Positions 8,423-16,768 of a DNA stretch of 64,000 nt are shown piece after piece; within the stretch, counting starts at the first letter, position 1; each line of letters opens with the position of its first letter. The stretch is from contig CP129489.1 of assembly GCA_030584065.1 (NCBI GenBank), positions 2,833,497-2,897,496 of the forward strand. The letters are read 5' to 3'. The stretch is from Flavobacteriales bacterium (lineage in GTDB: Bacteria > Bacteroidota > Bacteroidia > Flavobacteriales_F > PHOS-HE28). A program made the position numbers and the translations under genes. A model generated the notes under the pieces. The model ran no database searches. It saw only the letters and a list, made by a program, of their open reading frames with translations, and was not told the origin of the DNA.

Positions 8423-9514
8423 CTACTTCCGCTTGGTCAGGAACAGCACCTCCTTTTCGCTCAGGTGCCGCCATTTCCCGCGCGGCAGGTCCTTCTTGGT
8501 GAGGCCCGCGAAGACCACGCGATCCAGCTTCACCACCTCGTAGCCGAGGGCCTCGAACATGCGGCGTACCACGCGGTTGCGGCCCATGTGGAGCTTAAGG
8601 CCCACCTCGCGGCGGCTGGCCCCTTCCACATAACGCGCCTCATCGGCGCGGGCGGGGCCATCTTCCAAGGGCACGCCTTCAACCAGCTGGTCAAGGTCGG
8701 CCTTGGTCACGCTCTTGTCCAGCGTCACGTGGTAGATCTTCTCGGCGCCGTGGCTGGGATGGGTGAGCTTCTTGGCCAGGTCGCCGTCGTTGGTGAGCAG
8801 CAGCAGGCCGGTGGTGTTGCGGTCCAGGCGGCCCACCGGGTAGATGCGCTCTGCGCAGGCCTGCTCCACCAAGGCCATAACCGTGCGACGATCGCGCGGG
8901 TCCTCGGTGGTGGTGAGGAAGTCCTTGGGCTTGTTCAGAAGCACGTAGCGCTTGGTCTCGCGGCTGAGGCGCTGGCCGCCGTAGTGCACCTTGTCGGTGG
9001 GCTTCACTTTGGTGCCCAGCTCGGTCACCACCTGGCCGTTCACGGTGACCACGCCGGCCTTGATGAGCGCATCGGCATCGCGCCGGCTGGCTACGCCGCT
9101 CATGGCGAGGTAGCGATTCAGGCGGATGCTGCCATCATCCTCTCCGCGCGGCTCGGGCTTGGGCCTTCCCCGGTAGCTGCCGGAACGCTCCTTCGCACCG
9201 CCCTTGCCGGGCCCCGGCTTCCTATAGGGCGGCTTGCGTTCACCGCCCTCCCGGTCTGCACGCCGCGTAGCCGGGCGATCGTCCCGGCCGGATGGAGCCG
9301 CGGCCTTGCGCCCCCCCTCGAACCGCCGTTCGTCCGTTCGCTTCGGACGCTCCGTGCTTCCTCCTTCGCGCACGGCCTTGGGCGGCCTTTTGCCGAAGCG
9401 CTTGGAATGGGGCGTGCCATCGGCCCGGGCGCCGGGGCGCTCGTCGGCTTTCGGCTTGGGCGATGGCTTGCTGCTGCGCTGGCGGCCGCGGCCGGGATTA
9501 GAACGGCTTGTCAT
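8423..9514 (-). CDS. RsuA/RluB-type pseudouridine synthase with basic N-terminal extension
   Basis: The 363-residue protein has about 125 residues of Arg/Lys/Pro/Gly-rich low-complexity sequence, then an S4 RNA-binding domain (IRLNRYLAMSGVASRRDAD) and the RsuA/RluB/RluE/RluF catalytic domain with GRLDRNTTGLLLLTNDG, where the Asp of GRLD is the catalytic residue. It converts uridine to pseudouridine in ribosomal RNA; the exact position cannot be assigned, although RluB-like is most probable. The basic extension is common in Bacteroidota orthologues. Its start overlaps the end of the YraN gene by 17 bases. Confidence 0.9.
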   Translation of the reverse strand: MTSRSNPGRGRQRSSKPSPKPKADERPGARADGTPHSKRFGKRPPKAVREGGSTERPKRTDERRFEGGRKAAAPSGRDDRPATRRADREGGERKPPYRKPGPGKGGAKERSGSYRGRPKPEPRGEDDGSIRLNRYLAMSGVASRRDADALIKAGVVTVNGQVVTELGTKVKPTDKVHYGGQRLSRETKRYVLLNKPKDFLTTTEDPRDRRTVMALVEQACAERIYPVGRLDRNTTGLLLLTNDGDLAKKLTHPSHGAEKIYHVTLDKSVTKADLDQLVEGVPLEDGPARADEARYVEGASRREVGLKLHMGRNRVVRRMFEALGYEVVKLDRVVFAGLTKKDLPRGKWRHLSEKEVLFLTKRK

Positions 9515-9878
9515 GGTTGGTGGGATAGAACGCGTCGGGGATGTGGTGGATGTAGGGCTTCCCCGAGGGGTGCAAGATCACGCTCACGATGTCGAATCGG
9601 GCCGCAAGGTCGCACCCGGTGGCCAGGATATAGGCATTGGCAGCCTTGATGAGCTTGCCGCGCTTGCCCTTCTTCACCGCCTCTTCGGGCTCGCCGTGCT
9701 GGCTGGTGCTGCGGGTCTTCACTTCCACGAACACGATGCAGCGCTCGTGCCGTGCCACGATGTCGATCTCCAGCTTGCCGTGGGTCCAGTTGCGCTCCAG
9801 CACCTCGAAGCCGCGCTCCTCCAGGTAACGGCACGCCAGTTGCTCACCCTCGGCGCCGGTGCGGTTATGCTCGGCCAT
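9498..9878 (-). CDS. YraN/UPF0102 family endonuclease-fold protein
   Basis: The 126-residue product matches the UPF0102 (YraN) family, which has a PD-(D/E)xK nuclease fold related to Holliday-junction resolvases. The core is visible: GEQLACRYLEERGFEVLERNW, then KLEIDIVARH and FVEVKTR, giving the D...ExK active-site pattern. The biological role is not settled. I use the internal ATG at 9878, since the family begins with a short leader before the GE...A motif, rather than the longer frame to 9965. It overlaps the pseudouridine synthase gene, so the pair forms an operon. Confidence 0.88.
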   Translation of the reverse strand: MAEHNRTGAEGEQLACRYLEERGFEVLERNWTHGKLEIDIVARHERCIVFVEVKTRSTSQHGEPEEAVKKGKRGKLIKAANAYILATGCDLAARFDIVSVILHPSGKPYIHHIPDAFYPTNHDKPF

Positions 9879-10008
9879 CTGTAGAGAAAAGGTGCGTAAC
9901 CATGCAGCCACCGCCCCGTTGAAGGCCCTAAAATTGGGCAACATCCGCCCGACCGAGCACTTCAACGACCACGGCCGCGCCGCTCTTCAGCCGGAAAACC
10001 GATTGCCC

Positions 10009-10653
10009 ATGCTCCTCCCCCAACGCCTCCTCCTCCTCGCCGCCCTGGCCTTTCCAGGGATGGGCAACTCCCTGAGCGCCCAGGCCTTCGAGGGGGTCAT
10101 TGAGTTCACCAAGACCACCGGGCCGGTGGTGACCACCTACAAGTACTACGTGAAAGGCGAGCATGTCCGCATCGAGGAGGTGAGCGCCCGCGGCGAGGTG
10201 CAGGGCATCATGCTGGTGGATACCCACGACAAGACCGTGACCGCCCTGAGCCCCGAGCGCAAGCTGTACATGGATGTGCCCAACATGCGCCTGCCCAAGG
10301 ACGTGGAGACGCAGGTGCAGAAAACCTCCGACCTGAAGGACATCGCCGGCTACAAGTGCGAGAAGTGGGTGGTGAAGAGCACCAAGGAGGACCGCGTGAT
10401 CACCTACTGGGTGGCAGCGGACGAATTCAACTTCTTCATCCCCTTGCTCGAGACACTGAACCGCAAGGACGAGCAGGCGGTGTTCTTCTTGCAGATCAAG
10501 GATGCCAAGGGCGTATTCCCCATGCTGGGCGTGGAGCACAAGCTGGATGGGGCCGAGGTGAGCCGCCTGGAGGTGAAGCAGGTCACCAAGGCCGTGCAGA
10601 AGCCGGCCCTGTTCGAGATTCCAGCGGGCTTCAACAAGTTCGAGCGGAACTGA
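10009..10653 (+). CDS. DUF4412 family secreted protein
   Basis: The 214-residue protein has a cleavable signal peptide (about residues 1-25, ending SLSAQA) and a beta-rich body with EGVIEFTKTTGP, ISPERKLYMD-like and YKCEKWVV blocks, typical of DUF4412 proteins of Bacteroidota, which resemble lipoprotein-carrier-like periplasmic folds. Function is unknown. The longer frame from 9859 is rejected because the signal peptide begins at 10009. A TAAAATTG sequence at 9929-9936 might be its -7 box. A strong hairpin follows the gene at 10679-10725. Confidence 0.85.
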   Translation: MLLPQRLLLLAALAFPGMGNSLSAQAFEGVIEFTKTTGPVVTTYKYYVKGEHVRIEEVSARGEVQGIMLVDTHDKTVTALSPERKLYMDVPNMRLPKDVETQVQKTSDLKDIAGYKCEKWVVKSTKEDRVITYWVAADEFNFFIPLLETLNRKDEQAVFFLQIKDAKGVFPMLGVEHKLDGAEVSRLEVKQVTKAVQKPALFEIPAGFNKFERN

Positions 10654-10678
10654 CGCGCAGCGCACCCGCACTGCGGAA

Positions 10679-10725
10679 CCGGTAGCAGGCAGGTCGGCCC
10701 TTCGGGTCGACCTGCCTGCTACCGG
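10679..10725. terminator. 18-bp perfect hairpin between convergent genes
   Basis: Arms 10679-10696 and 10708-10725 are perfectly complementary over 18 bases (CCGGTAGCAGGCAGGTCG and its reverse complement) around an 11-base loop. It lies between two convergent genes and has no U-run, so it may be a bidirectional transcription stop or a REP-like repeat element. Confidence 0.55.
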
Positions 10726-10765
10726 CCCATCGCCTGCCTGAGCGGGCGGTTCAATCGCCTGACGA

Positions 10766-11746
10766 TCAGATGGTATGCCCTTGGCTGTAGGTGAGCATCG
10801 CGCCCTCCGGCTCAACGGTGAGCCGCGCCTGCTGCCCGAAGATGAGCGCCCTGTTGTCGTCGATGTGGCCGGCGGGGAAGCCGAAGCAGACGGGGTAGGC
10901 GGAATCGCCCACGGCATCGGCGATGATCCGCTCAGCGGTCTTCCCAAAGGGATCGTCCGGGTTCTTGTCGAGCATGTCGCTCATGCCGCCCACAATCAGC
11001 CCGGCCAGCCCCTTGAACCAGCCCGCCAACCGCAGGTTCTGCAGCATGCGGTCCATGTGGTAGAGCAGCTCGTCGAGGTCCTCGATGAACAGGATCTTGC
11101 CACGCGGGTCGATGTCGTAGGGCGTGCCGCGCAGGGCGTAGAGCAGGGAGAGGTTGCCACCGATCAATACGCCTTCGCACTGGCCGACGCGGGCTGTGGG
11201 CCATGGGCTGCCGGCCACGGGCTTGGCGTCCCCGCTCAAGCCCGTGGCCCGTGGCCCGAAGCTCGTGGCCACCACTTGGAACATCTCCCCGAACAGCGCG
11301 GCCCGCAGCGTCTCCCGCGTGGCCTCTGTCTTCGCCCCGATGTTGAAGGGCATCTGCGCGTGCAGGCTGGCGATGCCGATGTTGTGCAGGGCATTATGCA
11401 GCACGGTGATGTCGCTGAAACCCACGATCCATTTGGGGTCGCGGCGCAGCGCCGAAAGATCGAGGTGGTCCAGCAGGTGCACGGTGCCGTAGCCGCCGCG
11501 GGCGCACCAGATGGCGCGGACGGCGGGGTCATCCAGCGCGGCTTGGAGATCGGCGGCGCGCTCCTCGGCGGTGCCGGCCTGCTGGAAACGCTTGCGTCCG
11601 ATGCCCGCGCCCAGCTTCACCCTAAGGCCCCAGCCCTCGGCGAGCGCGATGCCGTCGCGCAGCTCCTCCGCGGTGATGGCGCGCGCAGTGGGGACGATGG
11701 CGATGGTGTCGCCGGGGCGCAGGGGGGGCGGCATGAGCACGGACAT
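10766..11746 (-). CDS. LD-carboxypeptidase (peptidase family S66)
   Basis: The 326-residue protein matches S66 LD-carboxypeptidases, which trim the terminal D-Ala from tetrapeptides during murein recycling. Visible features are RPGDTIAIVPTARAI at the N-terminus, RGGYGTVHLLDHLD, the nucleophile motif VGFSDITVLHNAL (Ser in GFSD), the Glu of LFIEDLDELLYHMDRML, and the His of GHIDDNRAL. Starts at 11746 or 11734 are both possible. The stretch coded by about 11200-11270 holds an extra Pro/Gly/Ala-rich segment that coincides with an inverted repeat, probably an in-frame insertion in a surface loop. Confidence 0.88.
   Translation of the reverse strand: MSVLMPPPLRPGDTIAIVPTARAITAEELRDGIALAEGWGLRVKLGAGIGRKRFQQAGTAEERAADLQAALDDPAVRAIWCARGGYGTVHLLDHLDLSALRRDPKWIVGFSDITVLHNALHNIGIASLHAQMPFNIGAKTEATRETLRAALFGEMFQVVATSFGPRATGLSGDAKPVAGSPWPTARVGQCEGVLIGGNLSLLYALRGTPYDIDPRGKILFIEDLDELLYHMDRMLQNLRLAGWFKGLAGLIVGGMSDMLDKNPDDPFGKTAERIIADAVGDSAYPVCFGFPAGHIDDNRALIFGQQARLTVEPEGAMLTYSQGHTI
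11215..11247. repeat. Inverted repeat inserted inside LD-carboxypeptidase gene
   Basis: CCACGGGCTTG at 11215-11225 and CAAGCCCGTGG at 11237-11247 form an 11-bp perfect stem with an 11-base loop, flanked by further CCCGTGGCC copies to about 11270. The coded segment is not part of the conserved S66 fold. Confidence 0.6.
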
Positions 11747-11835
11747 GGATGCGGTGCTGCGAATGTGCCTGCGGGCTCCGACGATCTTGTGGTAGCGGCG
11801 GCTCCAACTGACAACCACCAACTGTTGATACCCGG

Positions 11836-11843
11836 TACTTTCG
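11836..11843 (+). promoter_or_regulatory. -7 box TACTTTCG for metG
   Basis: TACTTTCG lies 20 bases before the GTG start of metG, one change from TAnnTTTG. Confidence 0.45.
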
Positions 11844-11863
11844 CGGTCCGAAGCGCCCGCCCT

Positions 11864-13984
11864 GTGAAGTCACCCGCCCGCCATACCGTTACCGCCGCCC
11901 TTCCCTACGCCAACGGGCCGCTGCACATCGGCCACATCGCCGGGGCCTACCTGCCCGCCGACATCTACGTGCGCAACCTGCGCCAGCGCGGCAAGGAGGT
12001 GCTCTTCATCTGCGGCAGCGACGAGCATGGCGCGGCCATCACCATCCGCGCGATGAAGGAGGGCACCACGCCCCGCGCCATCGTGGACACCTACCACGCG
12101 CTGATGGGCCATGCCTTCCAGGACTTCGGCATCCACTTCGACATCTACGACCGCACCAGCAGCGAGCTGCATCGCGAGACCTCGCAGGGTTTCTTCCTGA
12201 AGCTGCTGGAGAACGGCGCATTCAGCGTGCAGGAGGAGCAGCAGTACTTCGATGAGGAAGCCAAGCAGTTCCTTGCCGACCGCTACATCATGGGCACCTG
12301 CCCCACCTGCGGCAACCCCGATGCCTACGGCGACCAGTGCGAGAAGTGCGGCAGCGCCCTCAGCCCCAAGGATCTGATCGATCCGCGCAGCACCCTCAGC
12401 GGCGCCAAGCCCGTGCTGAAGCCCACCCAGCACTGGTACCTGAAGATGGACGAGGCCCAGCAATGGGTCGACACCTGGATCAACACCGGCATGCTCGATG
12501 GCGCGCAGCACCACGACCCCAAGGAATGGAAGGCGAGCGTGCTGGGCCAGTGCAACAGCTGGCTGAAAGACGGTCTGCGTCCCCGGGCCATGACGCGCGA
12601 CTTGGACTGGGGCGTGCCCGTGCCACTGCCCGGTGCCGAAGGCAAGGTGCTTTATGTGTGGCTCGACGCGCCCATCGGCTACATCAGCGCCACCAAGCGC
12701 TGGGCTGCCCTTCGACAGGCTCAGGGACAGCCAACCGATTGGGAGAAATGGTGGAAGGCTGACGATACTAGGCTCATCCACTTCATCGGCAAGGACAACA
12801 TCGTCTTCCACGCCATCATCTTCCCGATCCTGCTGAAGCTGCACGGCGGCTACGTGCTGCCGCAGAACGTGCCGGCCAACGAGTTCCTCAACCTCGAAGG
12901 GCGGAAGATCAGCACCAGCCGCAACTGGGCCGTGTGGCTGCACGAGTACCTGGAGCGCTGGCCCGGGCGGCAGGACGAGCTGCGGTACTGCCTGGCCACC
13001 ATCATCCCCGAGCAGAAGGACAGCGAGTTCACGTGGAAGGACTTCCAGGACAAGAACAACAACGAGCTCGTGGCCATCATCGGCAACTTCGTGCAGCGCG
13101 TGTTCGTGCTGTGCCACAAGTACTACGAGGGCAAGGCGCCCGCCTCCGGTGAGAAGCTCGACATGGATGTAGCGCTGTGGAGTGCGGTGCACGGCAGCGT
13201 GGAGGAGGTGGCAAGGCACATCGACCATTTCCGCCTGCGCGATGCGTTGGGCAGCGCCATGAACGTGGCCCGCGCTGGCAACCGCTACCTCAGCGACAGC
13301 GAGCCGTGGAAGCTGGAGAAGTCCGATCCCGAGCGCACGCGCACGATCCTGGCGAATAGCCTGAACATCGCGGCGGTGCTCAGCATCGTGCTCGAACCCT
13401 TCCTGCCGCACACCACCGCGAAGCTGCGCCGCATGCTGGGCATCGGTGTGCTGCCGTGGAGCGAGGCCTTCCGCAGTGACCTGATCGGTGAAGGCCAGGC
13501 GCTGGGCAAGCCAGAGCACCTCTTCAAGCCCATCACCGACGCGGAGATCCAGCCGGAGATCGATCGCCTGCATGCGAATGCGCCGGTCGAGACAACCCCT
13601 GCCTCTGCCCTTGCCCCTGCTCCTGGTTCTGCTCATGCCGCCACAGTGGCTAAGGCGAACATTGCCTTCGACGACTTCGCGAAACTCGACCTCCGCGTGG
13701 GAACCATCGTGGCGGCCGAGCGCGTACCCAAGGCCGACAAGCTGTTGAAGCTGAGCATCGACATCGGTGAAGCATCACCACGCACCGTGGTCAGCGGCAT
13801 CGCCATGCACTACGCGCCGGAGCAACTGCCCGGACAGCAGGTGGTGCTGGTGGCCAACCTCGAGCCCCGGAAGATGCGCGGGGTGGAGAGCCAGGGCATG
13901 GTGCTGATGGCCGAGGATGCCACCGGCAAGCTGGTATTCGTGCAGCCGAAGGAGGTGATCGGGCCTGGGGCGGAGGTGCGCTGA
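11864..13984 (+). CDS. metG: Methionine--tRNA ligase with C-terminal tRNA-binding domain
   Basis: The 706-residue enzyme charges tRNA-Met. It shows the class I HIGH motif (ANGPLHIGHIAGAY), a zinc knuckle CPTCGNPD...QCEKCG, the KMSKS-equivalent GRKISTSRNWAVW, the anticodon-binding helical domain and a C-terminal OB-fold tRNA-binding domain (DDFAKLDLRVGTIVAAERV) after a Pro/Ala linker. I set the start at GTG 11864, because the conserved fold begins immediately (KSPARHTVTAALPYANG) and a -7 box lies just upstream; the open frame before it is unrelated. An LRQAQGQ segment between KRWA and PTDWEKWW comes from a palindromic repeat inserted in frame at 12703-12732. Confidence 0.95.
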   Translation: MKSPARHTVTAALPYANGPLHIGHIAGAYLPADIYVRNLRQRGKEVLFICGSDEHGAAITIRAMKEGTTPRAIVDTYHALMGHAFQDFGIHFDIYDRTSSELHRETSQGFFLKLLENGAFSVQEEQQYFDEEAKQFLADRYIMGTCPTCGNPDAYGDQCEKCGSALSPKDLIDPRSTLSGAKPVLKPTQHWYLKMDEAQQWVDTWINTGMLDGAQHHDPKEWKASVLGQCNSWLKDGLRPRAMTRDLDWGVPVPLPGAEGKVLYVWLDAPIGYISATKRWAALRQAQGQPTDWEKWWKADDTRLIHFIGKDNIVFHAIIFPILLKLHGGYVLPQNVPANEFLNLEGRKISTSRNWAVWLHEYLERWPGRQDELRYCLATIIPEQKDSEFTWKDFQDKNNNELVAIIGNFVQRVFVLCHKYYEGKAPASGEKLDMDVALWSAVHGSVEEVARHIDHFRLRDALGSAMNVARAGNRYLSDSEPWKLEKSDPERTRTILANSLNIAAVLSIVLEPFLPHTTAKLRRMLGIGVLPWSEAFRSDLIGEGQALGKPEHLFKPITDAEIQPEIDRLHANAPVETTPASALAPAPGSAHAATVAKANIAFDDFAKLDLRVGTIVAAERVPKADKLLKLSIDIGEASPRTVVSGIAMHYAPEQLPGQQVVLVANLEPRKMRGVESQGMVLMAEDATGKLVFVQPKEVIGPGAEVR
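12703..12732. repeat. Palindromic repeat inserted in frame in metG
   Basis: The sequence CCCTTCGACAGGCTCAGGGA is a widespread bacterial palindromic repeat. Here it is flanked by GGCTG and CAGCC and is translated as LRQAQGQ inside MetG. Confidence 0.7.
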
Positions 13985-14003
13985 GGCACAAGACCAAGCG
14001 CTC

Positions 14004-14011
14004 TACTTTCG
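14004..14011 (+). promoter_or_regulatory. -7 box TACTTTCG four bases before CotH-like gene
   Basis: TACTTTCG ends four bases before the GTG at 14016. This predicts a transcript that starts at the start codon. Confidence 0.5.
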
Positions 14012-14015
14012 GCGC

Positions 14016-16055
14016 GTGCGAATTGTCCTGGCCGTTTCATTCGGGTTGTCCACCATGCTCGCGCATGGCCAGAGCCTGCTGATCAACGAGCTCTGCGCCA
14101 GCAACCACGGCTGCTACGCAGACGCCGAAGGCCGCACGCCCGATTGGATCGAGCTCTTCAACACCAGCGCGAACCCGATTGACCTGCTGGACTGGCGCAT
14201 CGCCATCAACGGCCGGCAGCACGTGATCGATGCGCCGTTGCGGGTTCAGGCCAAGGGCCATTTGCTCCTGCTGTGCGACGGGCACCCGGAGCGCGGCGGG
14301 CAGCACCTGGGCTTCACCTTGGAGAAGCAAGGAGGCGCGGTGCTGCTGATCGCGCCCGATGGGCTCACGATCGCCGACCTCTTCTCCTATCCGGCCCTGC
14401 GCGCCAACACCAGCATGGGCCGTGCGCCTGATGGCCAGAAGGCCTGGAGCCTCTTCGCGCAGCCCACACCCGGCGCAGCGAACAAGGCGAGCAACATCGC
14501 GCATGGCTTCAGCAACGCGCCGCAGCTCACACTCGATGTCCAAGGCCGCTTGATCGCAACGGCCGAAGGCGAAGTGCGCTTCACAGTTGACGGCAGCGAC
14601 CCGCGCGGAAGCGCTGCCACCCTTTATGTGGAACCCGTGGATGTCACGCCCGGAAATGTTGTTCGCGCCATCGCGTTGCAGCATGATCGCCTCGTTGGAG
14701 AAGAATCCGTTCTCCTGGTGCCGGCGAATGGCCATGTCGGTGAAGGCTTCGCGCTCGCCCTGGATCCGCAGGACCTGTGGGGCGACAGCACCGGCATCTA
14801 CAACCCTGGCGCGGCACAGAACCACACCCGGCACGGCATGCCCTGGGAGCGCAGCGCCATCGCGCGCATCGACAGCATGGCCACGCCCGTGGGCGTCCGC
14901 CTTTTCGGAAGCGGATCGCGCAGCCTGGGCAAGCGCTCCTTCAAGCTCCACGCGCGTAACCGATACGACAGCCCTTCAGCCGGCTTCGCCTTCAGCGACG
15001 GCACACGCGTTCAGGAGGGCGTCCTGCGCGCCGATGCCTCACCCAACGCCTTCCTGCGCAATACGGTGATGGAGCAGCTCGTGCAGCGATTCAACCTGCA
15101 TGCGCTGGTGCAGCCCTCCGTGGCGAAGCCGCTCTACCTCAACGGCGCATACTGGGGCCTCTACCGCTGGATGCCCGCGAAGGATGCCGAATGGCTGAAG
15201 CAACGCAGCAACGCCGAAGCCCTCGATGTACTGGAAGGGCCGGCTGCCACCGAGCGCAGCGGCAAGGACGACCACTTCCTCCGGTCGCGCGACCTGCTGG
15301 TGCGCGGCGCCTCCATCGACAGCATCGAGGCGGTGATCGACACGCGGAGCCTGATCGACCTCGCGTGCATCGACCTCTGGACGGGCCGTGCCGATCATGA
15401 ACTGAACGTGCGCTGCTACCGGCCGCGCGAGCGCGATGGCCGCTGGCGCTGGGTGCTCTTCGACCTGGACCTGTGGGCGCCGCCGCACGAGAACAGCGTG
15501 CAGCGCATGTCGCTGGCCACGCTGCCCGAAACGCCCTTCGTACCGCAGCTGCTCGCGCATGCGGAATTGCAGCAGCGCTTGCTGGCGCGCATCACCGCGC
15601 TGCAAGCAACGGCATTCCTGCAGGTCCCCGCCATCGCTGACAGCCTCTATCACGCGCATACCGACGACCTCGCCGCCGACTTCAAGCGCTGGGACTTGCA
15701 GCTCGACATGCCCACGCCGGAAGCATCGCTCACTGAGATGAAGGGCTTCGCAGCGCAACGCCCTGCGCACCTCTTCGCGCACCTGGCTAAAAGCACCAGG
15801 CGGCGCCTGCACGAAACGGTGATCGAAGCGCCACGCGCCGATCAAGGCCAACTGCTGCTCGAAGGGCTCGCGCTCTCACCAGGCAAGCATGCTGTACGCT
15901 GCTTCGAGGGCGTGCCCATGCGGATCGAGCTGCGTGCCTCCGAAGGACAGGAATTCACGGGCTGGAAAGGCACCGGCCTCAGTACTGCCTCCGGAGCGAT
16001 CGACCTATGGAAGACCAAGAGCCTGCGGCCCGTGATGCGCAGCCTGGTGCCTTGA
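14016..16055 (+). CDS. Secreted lamin-tail and CotH-kinase-like domain protein
   Basis: The 679-residue protein has a signal peptide (residues 1-19, ending AHGQ), a lamin-tail domain at about 20-135 ([29 protein letters not shown]), a short chitobiase-like beta domain (TVDGSDPRG), and a CotH-like protein-kinase region at about 255-520 with [19 protein letters not shown] and FDLDLWAP. CotH homologues phosphorylate secreted or spore-coat proteins; here the target is unknown. There is no clear type IX sorting domain at the end. The GTG start is supported by the signal peptide and the adjacent -7 box. Its stop directly abuts purQ on the other strand. Confidence 0.85.
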   Translation: MRIVLAVSFGLSTMLAHGQSLLINELCASNHGCYADAEGRTPDWIELFNTSANPIDLLDWRIAINGRQHVIDAPLRVQAKGHLLLLCDGHPERGGQHLGFTLEKQGGAVLLIAPDGLTIADLFSYPALRANTSMGRAPDGQKAWSLFAQPTPGAANKASNIAHGFSNAPQLTLDVQGRLIATAEGEVRFTVDGSDPRGSAATLYVEPVDVTPGNVVRAIALQHDRLVGEESVLLVPANGHVGEGFALALDPQDLWGDSTGIYNPGAAQNHTRHGMPWERSAIARIDSMATPVGVRLFGSGSRSLGKRSFKLHARNRYDSPSAGFAFSDGTRVQEGVLRADASPNAFLRNTVMEQLVQRFNLHALVQPSVAKPLYLNGAYWGLYRWMPAKDAEWLKQRSNAEALDVLEGPAATERSGKDDHFLRSRDLLVRGASIDSIEAVIDTRSLIDLACIDLWTGRADHELNVRCYRPRERDGRWRWVLFDLDLWAPPHENSVQRMSLATLPETPFVPQLLAHAELQQRLLARITALQATAFLQVPAIADSLYHAHTDDLAADFKRWDLQLDMPTPEASLTEMKGFAAQRPAHLFAHLAKSTRRRLHETVIEAPRADQGQLLLEGLALSPGKHAVRCFEGVPMRIELRASEGQEFTGWKGTGLSTASGAIDLWKTKSLRPVMRSLVP

Positions 16056-16745
16056 TCAGGCGGGAACCGCTTTCAGCAAGGACTCGAACAGGCTCCTTCC
16101 TTCGGTATTGCCCAGCCGCTCGTCGCAGGCACGCTCCGGGTGCGGCATCATGCCGAAGACATTGCGGCCCTTGTTGCACACGCCGGCGATGTTGTCCTTG
16201 CTGCCGTTGGGGTTGGCCTCCTCGGTCACCTTGCCCTGCTCGTCGCAATAGCGGAAGAGGATGCGGTCGCTGTCCTTCAGTGCCTTCAGCGTATCGGCAT
16301 CCGCGTGGTAGCGGCCTTCGCCGTGAGCGATGGGGATCTTCAGCGCCTTGTCGGGCACCGCGTTGGTGAGCGCGGTATCGGCCGTGCCGCGCCGGATGAA
16401 GACATTCTTCGAGATGAACTTCTGTCCGGCGTTGTGCAGCAGCGCGCCGGGCAGCAGCCCCGCCTCACAGAGCACCTGGAAGCCATTGCACACACCGAGC
16501 ACCAGCCCGCCCTTCCTGGCATGCGCGGCCACCTCCTGCATAATGGGCGAGAAGCGCGCGATGGCACCGCTGCGCAGGTAGTCGCCGTAGCTGAATCCGC
16601 CGGGCAGCACCACCATGTCCACGCCCTTCAGGTTGTGCTCCTTGTGCCAGAGGCGCTCCACGGGCTGCTGGAAGAGCGTTTCCAGCACGTGGATCATGTC
16701 CTCATCGCAATTGCTGCCAGGGAAGGTGACGACGCCGAACTTCAT
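16056..16745 (-). CDS. purQ: Phosphoribosylformylglycinamidine synthase, glutaminase subunit
   Basis: The 229-residue PurQ is a class I glutamine amidotransferase that supplies ammonia to PurL in step four of purine synthesis. It starts [16 protein letters not shown], has [15 protein letters not shown], the nucleophile Cys in GVCNGFQ and the His-Glu pair in MMPHPER. Small PurQ implies a separate PurL and PurS elsewhere. The longer frame to 16928 runs into the TonB receptor gene, and the ATG at 16745 matches the family start. A TACCTTCG box ends four bases before it. Confidence 0.95.
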   Translation of the reverse strand: MKFGVVTFPGSNCDEDMIHVLETLFQQPVERLWHKEHNLKGVDMVVLPGGFSYGDYLRSGAIARFSPIMQEVAAHARKGGLVLGVCNGFQVLCEAGLLPGALLHNAGQKFISKNVFIRRGTADTALTNAVPDKALKIPIAHGEGRYHADADTLKALKDSDRILFRYCDEQGKVTEEANPNGSKDNIAGVCNKGRNVFGMMPHPERACDERLGNTEGRSLFESLLKAVPA

Positions 16746-16749
16746 GCGG

Positions 16750-16757
16750 CGAAGGTA
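16750..16757 (-). promoter_or_regulatory. -7 box TACCTTCG for purQ
   Basis: The minus strand reads TACCTTCG, ending four bases before the purQ ATG. It lies in the 23-base gap after the receptor gene. Confidence 0.5.
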
Positions 16758-16768
16758 GCCCGCCGCCT

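Noticed and set aside
10775..11863. Extension of the metG frame by 363 codons upstream
   Set aside because: The extension is antisense to the LD-carboxypeptidase gene and lacks homology; a GTG with a -7 box just before the conserved MetG start explains the gene.
11870..13636. 588-codon minus-strand frame opposite metG
   Set aside because: No family resemblance and complete overlap with a certain gene; typical GC-rich antisense frame.
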